A DNA stretch of 64,000 nucleotides, from NCBI GenBank assembly GCA_000720535.1, contig JOAZ01000005.1, positions 1-64,000 on the forward strand, read 5' to 3'. The translations under genes and the position numbers were made by a program. The notes beneath the pieces are model-generated. The model was not told where the DNA came from. It searched no databases and saw only the letters and a program-made list of their open reading frames with translations. Shown one piece after another: positions 56,817 to 64,000 of the stretch. The stretch is from Streptomyces halstedii (GTDB lineage: Bacteria; Actinomycetota; Actinomycetes; Streptomycetales; Streptomycetaceae). Numbering within the stretch: position 1 is the stretch's first letter; each line of letters starts with the position of its first letter.

Positions 56817-57563
56817 ATGGCCCGCACACCGTCCACCTCCGCCGGCCCGGCCATCAGCCTGGCCAAGGTGCGCGAACGGGCCCCCGCGCTCGTCAGCCTC
56901 TACAAGAGCGCCGAGGCGTCCCTGGAGCGGCACGGGATGAGCGGCGAGAGGGCGGCGGTCTACCTGGTGCTGGACTGGTCCGGTTCCATGCGGCGGTACT
57001 ACCGCAACGGCAGTATGCAGGCGTTCGCCGACCGGGTGCTGGGGCTGTCGGCCCACCTCGACGACGACGGCCGGGTACCCGTCGTGTTCTTCTCCACGGA
57101 CATCGACGCGGTCGACGAGATAGGCCTGGACGACCACCACGGGCGCGTCGCGGCGATCGTGGACGGCCTCGGGCACATGGGGCAGACCAACTACCACCTG
57201 GCCATGGACGCGGTCATCGACCACTACCTCGACAGCGGCGCGACCGCACCGGCGCTCGTCGTCTTCCAGACCGACGGCGGACCGCTGAGCAGGCACGCGG
57301 CGGAACGTTACCTCTGCAAGGCCGCGAAGCTGCCCCTGTTCTGGCAGTTCGTCGGCTTCGGCAGCGAGCGGGGCAGCCAGTTCGACTTCCTGCGCAGACT
57401 CGACGAACTCGCCGTCCCCGCCAGGCGCCCGGTCGACAACGCGGGCTTCTTCGCCGCCGGACGCGACCCGCGCGCCCTGCCCGACGCCGACCTGTACGAC
57501 CGGCTCGTCGCCGAGTTCCCGCACTGGCTCGCGGCCGCCAGGGCCGCCGGAATCGTCCGCTGA
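56817..57563 (+). CDS. VWA-domain protein
   Basis: A 248-residue single VWA (von Willebrand A) domain protein, likely cytoplasmic, as no signal peptide is seen. The metal-ion-dependent adhesion site is complete: DWSGSMRRYY (DxSxS, about residue 52), Thr in GHMGQTNYHLAMDA, and Asp in VVFQTDGGPLS. It resembles the VWA proteins of tellurite/stress (Ter) clusters, but no ter genes are next to it. Function unknown. It is preceded by the 13-bp repeats. Confidence 0.85.
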   Translation: MARTPSTSAGPAISLAKVRERAPALVSLYKSAEASLERHGMSGERAAVYLVLDWSGSMRRYYRNGSMQAFADRVLGLSAHLDDDGRVPVVFFSTDIDAVDEIGLDDHHGRVAAIVDGLGHMGQTNYHLAMDAVIDHYLDSGATAPALVVFQTDGGPLSRHAAERYLCKAAKLPLFWQFVGFGSERGSQFDFLRRLDELAVPARRPVDNAGFFAAGRDPRALPDADLYDRLVAEFPHWLAAARAAGIVR

Positions 57564-57699
57564 ACCCGCGCGGACCGGGACCGCGGACCCGCGCGCCGCA
57601 GCGCCGCCCGTGACCTGCTGGACCCGCGGCACCCCCGGCCGCCGCGACACGCCTGGAACACCGACAGAAGGTGTCTGGATTACCGGGTTCCATGGACCC

Positions 57700-58200
57700 A
57701 TGACAACGCGTTCGTGGGAAGACTTCCGCACCCAGCAGCCGGCCTTCGCCGACACCGCCCGGGAGCGGTTCCAGCAGTACCGCCACCACGTCCTGGCCAC
57801 CCTGCGCAAGGACGGTTCACCCAGGGTCACCGGTCTGGAGGTGGCCTTCGGGCGTGGAGAGCTGTGGCTCGGCATGATGCCGAACTCCCGCAAGGCGCTG
57901 GACCTGCGCCGGGACCCGCGCTTCTCCCTCCAGGCCAACCCCGGACCCGACGCCGAGATGGCAGACGGGGACGTCCGGGTCTCGGGCCGGGCGTTCGAGG
58001 TGACCGACCCCGCCGTACGGGCCCGGTACGCCGAGGACACCTCGCCCCCGGAGCCCTTCCTCCTCTTCCGCGCCGAACCCGGCGAGGTGGTCCGCACGGG
58101 GCTCGACGGCGAGGAGATCGTCCTCCAGGTGTGGCGCCCCGGCCGCCCCCTGCGCACCCTGCGCAGGACCGGGGACGACACGCCGGCCCGCGAGGTCTGA
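57700..58200 (+). CDS. Pyridoxamine 5'-phosphate oxidase-fold protein
   Basis: A 166-residue protein of the FMN/F420 split-barrel superfamily (TTRSWEDFRTQQPAFADTA at the N-terminus). It shows HHVLATLRKDGSPRVTGLEV and GELWLGMMPNSRKALDLRRD, which form the cofactor barrel. Actinobacterial relatives bind FMN, F420 or haem. No catalytic residue can be named. ATG 57700 was chosen over 57610 because the extra 30 residues are unlike the family. No clear ribosome site precedes it. Confidence 0.82.
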   Translation: MTTRSWEDFRTQQPAFADTARERFQQYRHHVLATLRKDGSPRVTGLEVAFGRGELWLGMMPNSRKALDLRRDPRFSLQANPGPDAEMADGDVRVSGRAFEVTDPAVRARYAEDTSPPEPFLLFRAEPGEVVRTGLDGEEIVLQVWRPGRPLRTLRRTGDDTPAREV

Positions 58201-58291
58201 CGCCCGGGGCGCGCGGCCGGACACCGCGCCGCGCCGCACCCGGCGCGTCATGATCCACCGCACGGCCGCAGAACGTGCTACGGTTGCCGAG

Positions 58292-58319
58292 TTGCAGTTT
58301 TGGTACCCATGAACTTTAT
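58292..58319 (+). promoter_or_regulatory. Candidate promoter of the cold-shock gene
   Basis: TTGCAG (58292-58297) and TTTATG (58315-58320) are 17 bases apart in the AT-richest part of the leader region. The -10 match is poor, so this is tentative. Confidence 0.35.
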
Positions 58320-58321
58320 GT

Positions 58322-58349
58322 GCGCCTGACGGGAACTTCCTTCAGGCGC
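58322..58349 (+). promoter_or_regulatory. Leader hairpin followed by T-rich tract in cold-shock 5' region
   Basis: GCGCCTGA (58322-58329) pairs with TCAGGCGC (58342-58349), directly followed by TTTATTGTTTT. It has the form of an intrinsic terminator placed 100 bases before the gene. A second hairpin (AGTGC/GCACT, 58408-58426) lies just before the ribosome site. The leader may act as an attenuator or temperature-sensing structure. Confidence 0.6.
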
Positions 58350-58448
58350 TTTATTGTTTTCCGGCTTTCTCCGGATGGGGCTCAATGCGGCGACTTGGAA
58401 TCCGTGAAGTGCGGATTTCCGGCACTGCACCTCTTTTAGGAGAATGAC

Positions 58449-58652
58449 ATGGCTACTGGAACCGTGAAGTGGTTCAACTCGGAAAAGGGCTTCGGCTTCA
58501 TCGAGCAGGACGGCGGCGGCGCCGACGTCTTCGCCCACTACTCGAACATCGCCACCTCGGGCTTCCGTGAGCTCCAGGAGGGCCAGAAGGTCTCCTTCGA
58601 CGTCACGCAGGGCCAGAAGGGCCCGCAGGCGGAGAACATCGTCCCGGCCTGA
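58449..58652 (+). CDS. Cold-shock protein (CspA family)
   Basis: A 67-residue single cold-shock domain, an RNA/DNA-binding beta-barrel. RNP-1 is KGFGFIEQ and RNP-2 is DVFAHYSNI; the length is typical. AGGAG precedes the ATG. Flanked by a structured leader and a strong terminator, and followed by a DEAD-box helicase; the two often cooperate in RNA unwinding at low temperature. Confidence 0.97.
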   Translation: MATGTVKWFNSEKGFGFIEQDGGGADVFAHYSNIATSGFRELQEGQKVSFDVTQGQKGPQAENIVPA

Positions 58653-58672
58653 TCTCCGGACGCGTACCTCGC

Positions 58673-58709
58673 AACCGGGGCTCGCACCTTCACGGTGCGG
58701 GCCCCGGTT
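58673..58709 (+). terminator. Terminator after cold-shock gene
   Basis: A 16-bp stem (58673-58688 with 58694-58709), perfect apart from one G-U pair, with a five-base loop, followed by TTGTGCTGT. Confidence 0.92.
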
Positions 58710-58849
58710 TGTGCTGTCTCCCGGCTCACTCCCGTCCCGGCGCACTCGCACCCCGGGACAACTGCTCCGTGCTCGCATCCTGGGGCGCACATCCAGCAGT
58801 CCGCAGCAGTCGGCAGAAACCCAGGAATCCCCCAGGAGGGTAATTCCGT

Positions 58850-60643
58850 ATGACCCGTTTCGAACGTCAGGACCGACCGAACCGCAACCGCCCGGCCAAG
58901 GGCCGCGGCACGGACCGGGCCGCGTCGAACCCCCGCGGATCCGGCCGGGGCACCCCCCGCCGCAAGGCCGCGCCCGCCCAGGGCGGCGAGTTCGCCCTGC
59001 CCGAGACCCTCACCCCCGCGCTGCCCGCCGTCGACCTGTTCGACGAGCTGGACATGCCGGCCGCGCTGCTCAAGACCCTCGCCGCGCAGGGGGTGACCGA
59101 GCCGTTCCCGATCCAGGGTGCCACCCTGCCGAACTCGCTGGCCGGCCGCGACATCCTCGGCCGGGGCCGCACCGGCTCCGGCAAGACCCTCGCCTTCGGC
59201 CTGGCCCTGCTCGCCCGTACCGCGGGCCGGCGCGCCCAGCCGCACGCCCCGCTGGCCATGGTCCTCGTCCCCACCCGTGAGCTGGCGCAGCAGGTGACCG
59301 ACGCGCTGACGCCGTACGCGACGTCCGTGAACCTCCGGGTGGCCACCGTCGTCGGCGGCATGTCGATCAGCCGCCAGGCCGGGTCGCTGCGCCGGGGCGC
59401 CGAGGTGCTCGTCGCCACACCGGGCCGGCTCAAGGACCTCATCGAGCGCGGCGACTGCCGTCTCGACGAGGTCGCGATCACCGTGCTCGACGAGGCCGAC
59501 CAGATGGCCGACATGGGCTTCATGCCGCAGGTCGTCGCCCTGCTCAAGCAGGTCGAGCCGGACGGGCAGCGGATGCTGTTCTCCGCGACCCTCGACAAGA
59601 ACATCGACCGGCTGGTCAAGATGTTCCTGAGCGACCCGGTCGTGCACTCCGTCGACCCGTCCGCCGGTGCCGTCACCACCATGGAGCACCATGTGCTGCA
59701 CGTGGCGGACGAGACCGACAAGAAGGCCGTCGCCACCCGGATCGCCGCCCGCGACGGCCGGGTGATCATGTTCGTGGACACCAAGCGTGCCGCCGACCGC
59801 TTCGCCAAGCGGCTGCTCGCCAGCGGTGTCCGGGCCGCCGCCCTGCACGGCGGCCGGTCCCAGCCGCAGCGCAACCGGACCCTGGACCAGTTCAAGAACG
59901 GCCAGGTCACCGCGCTGGTCGCGACCAACGTGGCGGCACGCGGCATCCACGTCGACGATCTGGACCTGGTCGTCAACGTGGACCCGCCGACCGACCACAA
60001 GGACTACCTCCACCGTGGTGGGCGCACCGCGCGCGCCGGTGAGTCCGGCAGCGTCGTCACTCTGGTGCTGCCGGAGGAGAAGCGGGAGATGACCCGGCTG
60101 ATGGCGGACGCGGGCATCGCGCCGCGCACCACCCGGGTCAAGTCCAGCGACGAGGAGCTCAGCCGGATCACGGGCGCCCGTGAGCCGTCGGGCGTCGCGA
60201 TCGTCATCGAGGTGCCGCAGCCGACCCAGCCGGCACCGCGCGCCAGGGGCGGGGCCTCCGGCGCGTCCGGCGCCGCCCGCTCGGGCAGCCGGGGCCGCGG
60301 CCGCCGCCGTACGAGCGGCACGGGCACCGGTACGGGCGGCTCCACCGCCCAGGCGGCCGGCGCCCCCCGCGCCGGCGGCGGTACGGGCCGTGGCGGCGCC
60401 GCGGGCGGTACGGGCCGTGGTGGCGCGGCTCGCGGAGGGGGGGGGGGGTTCCGCCCCCCCCCCCGGTTCCGGCCCCCCCGCGGGGCCCCCCCCCCGGGGC
60501 CCGGGCCGGCTGGAGGGGCGGCGGCCGCGGCCCGGGCTCCCGGGGGGGGCGGCGCCGGCCGCGCCGGAGCCCCCGCCCCTGGCGGACCGGGTGGGCGGCG
60601 TCCCGGGCCAGCTCCCGCAGCAGCGGCAGCGTCCGGACCCTGA
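58850..60643 (+). CDS. DEAD-box RNA helicase, 3' end unreliable
   Basis: ATP-dependent RNA helicase. A basic N-terminus (about 45 residues) precedes the core: Q-motif PFPIQGATLPNSLAG, Walker A GRGRTGSGKTLAFG, PTRELAQQ, VLDEADQMADMG (DEAD), FSATLDKNIDRL and, in the second RecA fold, HRGGRTARAGESG. The Gly/Arg/Thr-rich tail after residue 465 is expected. From about base 60437 the sequence turns into G and C homopolymers, and the frame runs into an improbable Pro/Gly run that also crosses the ankyrin gene on the other strand. The true stop is probably near or inside that patch. AGGAGGG precedes the ATG. Confidence 0.88.
   Translation: MTRFERQDRPNRNRPAKGRGTDRAASNPRGSGRGTPRRKAAPAQGGEFALPETLTPALPAVDLFDELDMPAALLKTLAAQGVTEPFPIQGATLPNSLAGRDILGRGRTGSGKTLAFGLALLARTAGRRAQPHAPLAMVLVPTRELAQQVTDALTPYATSVNLRVATVVGGMSISRQAGSLRRGAEVLVATPGRLKDLIERGDCRLDEVAITVLDEADQMADMGFMPQVVALLKQVEPDGQRMLFSATLDKNIDRLVKMFLSDPVVHSVDPSAGAVTTMEHHVLHVADETDKKAVATRIAARDGRVIMFVDTKRAADRFAKRLLASGVRAAALHGGRSQPQRNRTLDQFKNGQVTALVATNVAARGIHVDDLDLVVNVDPPTDHKDYLHRGGRTARAGESGSVVTLVLPEEKREMTRLMADAGIAPRTTRVKSSDEELSRITGAREPSGVAIVIEVPQPTQPAPRARGGASGASGAARSGSRGRGRRRTSGTGTGTGGSTAQAAGAPRAGGGTGRGGAAGGTGRGGAARGGGGGFRPPPRFRPPRGAPPPGPGPAGGAAAAARAPGGGGAGRAGAPAPGGPGGRRPGPAPAAAAASGP
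60437..60550. other. Homopolymer patch, probable assembly or consensus error
   Basis: Runs of 12 G (60437-60448), 11 C (60454-60464), 7 C (60473-60479) and 10 C (60486-60495) occur within 60 bases, then a further G run at 60542-60549. No comparable runs occur elsewhere in the window. The patch lies where two convergent genes should end, and neither ends normally. Confidence 0.8.
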
Positions 60644-61598
60644 ACGGCCGCGCCCCGTCACGGAAGCCGAGCCGCGCCAGTACGTCGGCGCCCAGCGCCC
60701 GCCGCAGCGTGTCCCCGCTCGCCGTCCACGCCGCGGCCGCCCGGAACGTCTCCTCGTCGCCGCGCAGCCGCAGCACCCGCACCGACTCGCGCCAGGCGTC
60801 GCGGCCCTGGTCCCGGCCGCGCAGGGCCCGGACCGCCAGGTGCTCGGACGGGGTGACCAGCCCCAGCGCCTCCTCCAGCAGCGTAGCGACCGCGGCGTGC
60901 CCCGTCTCCTGGTCCTGGCCCGCGAACGGCACGCCGTCCCGCAGGAGTTCGACCGTGACGAGCACCCCGCCCGGCACCGGCGTACGGCGCACCACGCTCG
61001 GGTGGCCCGGACCGTGCAGCGCCTCCAGGGCGCGGCGCAGCTCCACCACCACGTCCACCGCCAGCATCCGGTGGGCCTCCTCCAGGGCCTGGCGGAGTCC
61101 CGGAGCCCCGTACCGCAGCAGTGCCCGCACCGTCCCGGCCGAACCGCGCCGGGCCGCGACCACGAGCGGCGGTTCGCCCTCCGGGCCCGGCAGCCCGGGG
61201 TCCGCGCCCCGGGCCAGCAGCAGTTCCGCGATCCGGGCGTGCCCCAGCCCGGCCGCCCAGCGCAGCGCCGTGAAACCGAAGCCCTCCCGCAGGTCCGGCC
61301 GGGCCCCGGCGGACAGCAGCGCCTCCACCACCTCCGTGTGGCCTCCGCACACCGCCCCGCACAACGGCAGGTCGGCCGCGTCCGGCCCGCTCGGCCGGTC
61401 CGGGTCGGCGCCCGCGGCGAGCAGCAGCCGCACCGTGCCGGGCAGATCCTCGACGGCCGCCAGATACAGGGCGGTCGTCCCGTCCCCGGCGCGGCCCTCC
61501 ACCGGCGCGCCCGCGCGCAACGCCCGTACGACGGCGCTCTCACCCTCGTACAGCGCCTCGACCAGGCTGGGCGCGTCTCCGGCAGGTTCGTTGTTCAT
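60550..61598 (-). CDS. Ankyrin-repeat protein, 3' end lost in homopolymer patch
   Basis: The reliable part gives about 350 residues starting MNNEPAGDAPSLVEALYEGE. Four to five ankyrin repeats occupy residues 10-170, seen in TTALYLAAVEDLPGTVRLLL, PLCGAVCGGHTEVVEALLSAG and ALRWAAGLGHARIAELLLARG. A helical domain with HEAT-like units follows to RTLPLLRELARDAAHPV. Beyond this the frame enters the homopolymer patch and continues to 60204 as Arg/Pro noise opposite the helicase gene, so the real stop is unknown. 38 bp separate its start from the upstream metalloprotease-like gene, suggesting an operon. Confidence 0.78.
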
Positions 61599-61636
61599 AC
61601 AACGACCCTACGGCGGTCCGGAGCGGTCCCCGCAGG

Positions 61637-62536
61637 TCAGGTGTCGCACTCCAGCACCGTGCGGCACAGCCCGCACCGGGCCCGCGTCCGGCCCCGGACC
61701 GGCACCCGGATCCGCTGGTGGCAGACCGGGCACGGGAACTCGACGCGCGGGCCGTCGGGGCCGTCCCGGAAGGCGTACCCGTCGCCCGGTCCGGTGACCG
61801 CGCCGGGGTGTTCCAGGGCGCGGCGCCGGTCCCGGGCGTAGCGGTGGCGGGCCGTCCAGCCCGCTCCGGCCAGCGGCGGGCGGCGCCGGTCGGCCAGCGC
61901 CCTGGCCCGGCCCGTGGTGTACGCCGTGTACGCCTGGGGGCTGGTGAACCACACCGAGGGGTCCTCGTCGAAGACCAGCGCCCGCTCGGCGAGGACGTAA
62001 CCGAACTCCTCCGGTGTGAGGTAGCCGAGCTTCTGACTGGACAGCGCGTCCTGCCGGAAGGCGTCCAGCAGCAGCCAGCCCGCGCCCAGATAGGCCGTCA
62101 CCGTGTCGGTGAGGATCTCGTTGTCCCGGGTTCCGGGGAACTCCAGGCCCAGCCGGTGCAGCAGGACATGGGTGATCTCGTGGGACAGGGCGGCGGCGAT
62201 GTCCCTGCGGTGGGTACGGAACCGGTCGTTCAGCTCGACGAAGTACTCGGGGCCCGCGGTGAGTTCGACCCCGGCGGCGTGCTCCATCCGCCGGAAGCCG
62301 ACGACGATCCGGGCCCTCGGCAGCCGGAGGTGCTCGACCAGGGCGCCCGCCACCCGCTGGGCGCCGGGGTACAGGTCGTCCGTGTCCGCGAAGGCGGCGT
62401 CGGCCGGGGCCAGGCTGGTGGCGTACGCGCGCACCCCGTCGGGCGACAGCCGCCGGTAGAGCGCGGTGATCGCGGCCCGTACGGTCTCCAGGTGGGGGAA
62501 GCCACGTTCGACCGGGCCACCGCCGCCACCGCTCAT
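61637..62536 (-). CDS. Putative zinc metalloprotease (HExxH) with zinc ribbon
   Basis: A 299-residue soluble protein. AALSHEITHVLLHRLGLEFP contains the HExxH zinc motif (HEITH, about residue 138), and EILTDTVTAYLGAGW downstream offers the third ligand as Glu or Asp. The C-terminus holds a rubredoxin-like zinc ribbon, CPVCHQRIRVPV and CGLCRTVLEC. No signal peptide or membrane helix. A family name cannot be given. It is followed in the same direction by the ankyrin gene. Confidence 0.78.
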   Translation of the reverse strand: MSGGGGGPVERGFPHLETVRAAITALYRRLSPDGVRAYATSLAPADAAFADTDDLYPGAQRVAGALVEHLRLPRARIVVGFRRMEHAAGVELTAGPEYFVELNDRFRTHRRDIAAALSHEITHVLLHRLGLEFPGTRDNEILTDTVTAYLGAGWLLLDAFRQDALSSQKLGYLTPEEFGYVLAERALVFDEDPSVWFTSPQAYTAYTTGRARALADRRRPPLAGAGWTARHRYARDRRRALEHPGAVTGPGDGYAFRDGPDGPRVEFPCPVCHQRIRVPVRGRTRARCGLCRTVLECDT

Positions 62537-62621
62537 GTCCGGACCCCCTTCGACCGCAAGGCGCGCACCTCACTGTAGGGGGACGCGGGCGGAGGCGTAC
62601 GGGTTGGCCGGGTGCCGATCT

Positions 62622-62631
62622 TGGCCGGAAC
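62622..62631 (+). promoter_or_regulatory. Consensus AdpA-binding site upstream of sprT
   Basis: TGGCCGGAAC fits the published AdpA consensus TGGCSNGWWY at all ten positions. A partial match TGGCCGGGTG lies 17 bases upstream. It sits just before the -35 element, about 50 bp before the expected transcription start, where AdpA activates in S. griseus. Confidence 0.65.
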
Positions 62632-62638
62632 GCATGCC

Positions 62639-62668
62639 TTGTGACAGCGGTGATCCGATCCCGATAAT
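62639..62668 (+). promoter_or_regulatory. Promoter of sprT-like protease gene
   Basis: TTGTGA (62639-62644) and GATAAT (62663-62668) with 18-bp spacing. GATAAT differs from the TATAAT consensus in one base. It implies a leader of roughly 95 bases before the ATG. Confidence 0.65.
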
Positions 62669-62693
62669 CGGACCGGACTTGTCGCGGGCATGA

Positions 62694-63539
<846 letters not shown>

Positions 63540-63543
63540 CCGC

Positions 63544-64000
63544 TCACCCGGACTCGACCCCGGGGGCGCCGCCCGTCCTGACCGGCGCCCCCGGGCCCAG
63601 CTCCACCGACGGTGCCCCCGCCCCCTCCAGCTCCAGCACCCACACCTCGTTGGCGCCCTCACGGAGCACCGGACCCGGGACGTACAGCGTGTGCCGCGGC
63701 CCCACCGACCGGTAGCGGCCCAGACAGAACCCGTTGACCCAGACGAACCCGTTCGTCCAGCCCGGGAGTTCCAGCCCCGCGTGATCGGTCTCCGGCGCGT
63801 CGGTCAGGTCCGCCAGGTCGAAGAACCCCCGGAACAGCCCCGTGCCGCCCGCCCCGCGCACCTCCCCGAACGGCACCCGGGCCGCCACCGCGCCCGGCTC
63901 CTCGAACGCGTCCAGCCGCAGCGCCCGCGCCCGCACCCCGTGCAGATACTGCCGCTCGTGCAGCACACCCCCGGTGACGCCCTTCGCCTCACCCAGCCGG
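63544..64000 (-). CDS. GH35 beta-galactosidase, C-terminal part (cut by window edge)
   Basis: The last 150 residues or so of a glycoside hydrolase family 35 beta-galactosidase. Recognisable is the closing jelly-roll motif [20 protein letters not shown], then [20 protein letters not shown]. The frame is open to base 64000, so the start and catalytic residues lie outside. An ATG-like start at 63966 is internal. It converges on sprT with only 4 bp between stops. Confidence 0.88.
   Translation of the reverse strand, partial: RLGEAKGVTGGVLHERQYLHGVRARALRLDAFEEPGAVAARVPFGEVRGAGGTGLFRGFFDLADLTDAPETDHAGLELPGWTNGFVWVNGFCLGRYRSVGPRHTLYVPGPVLREGANEVWVLELEGAGAPSVELGPGAPVRTGGAPGVESG
63559..63595 (+). terminator. 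Hairpin after sprT, inside GH35 coding end
   Basis: Perfect 12-bp stem (63559-63570 with 63584-63595) and a 13-base loop, 20 bp past the sprT stop. It lies within the last codons of the opposite GH35 gene, so coding sequence doubles as terminator. Confidence 0.7.

Noticed and set aside
58538-61543. 1001-codon minus-strand frame spanning the csp-helicase-ankyrin region
   Set aside because: It crosses several genes and is made of Arg/Gly/Ala runs; part of it exists only because of the homopolymer patch.

Overview
The window is a high-GC actinobacterial chromosome segment, almost certainly Streptomyces. The coding sequence has a strong G/C third-position bias and many genes start with GTG. Neighbouring genes are coupled by 4-bp GTGA/ATGA overlaps. 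Family content also fits: PriA-type HisA, a TrpM-like peptide, a PhoD-type Tat phosphatase, and a protease closely resembling Streptomyces griseus trypsin. I saw no tRNA, rRNA, CRISPR array, phage gene or biosynthetic cluster.

Layout. 0-12.5 kb is housekeeping: RluD-type pseudouridine synthase, a GNAT protein, a Na+/H+ antiporter facing an MscS channel, a dienelactone-hydrolase-like protein, secreted PhoD, a membrane-anchored DsbA-like protein, an unknown membrane protein, and dnaE. 12.5-14 kb holds an NYN-domain protein. 14-16.6 kb is an accessory-looking cassette: an XRE/TPR regulator, an RsbW-like ATPase carrying an in-frame TTA (bldA) codon, and tiny coupled ORFs. 16.7-24 kb holds an ABC exporter pair, a DUF2567-like membrane protein, a YbaK/LON/TPR operon and a large repeat-plus-membrane protein.

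24.2-37.6 kb is a histidine-tryptophan supercluster: hisD-hisC-hisB-(small membrane protein)-hisH-hisA/priA-ridA-hisF, then hisI-trpE with small membrane proteins, then trpC-trpM-trpB-trpA. hisG, hisE, trpD, trpG and a separate trpF are not here; in Streptomyces PriA is known to cover the TrpF step. A second DsbA-like protein and lgt follow.

39.7-47.9 kb is the most interesting block: seven minus-strand genes, almost all overlapping by 4 bp. In transcription order they encode four ADP-ribosylglycohydrolase (ARH) family proteins, a PfkB sugar kinase, a class III CoA-transferase and a CitE-like lyase. Two of the four ARH proteins keep the full metal-binding motifs and two have altered ones. This looks like an uncharacterised pathway for removing a ribosyl or ADP-ribosyl group and salvaging the parts.

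48-55.5 kb has a VIT1/CCC1 family transporter, a 167-bp MITE-like element with perfect 21-bp terminal inverted repeats, and gltBD. 55.7-64 kb looks more variable: a rhomboid protease with a zinc-finger-like N-terminus, a VWA protein behind 13-bp tandem repeats, a flavin-oxidoreductase-fold protein, a cold-shock protein with a structured leader, a DEAD-box helicase, an ankyrin protein, a putative zinc metalloprotease, an sprT-like trypsin with a consensus AdpA site and promoter, and the 3' end of a GH35 beta-galactosidase. The helicase and ankyrin genes meet in a stretch of 7-12 base G and C homopolymers (about 60437-60550) that looks like an assembly or consensus error, so both 3' ends should be treated as unreliable.
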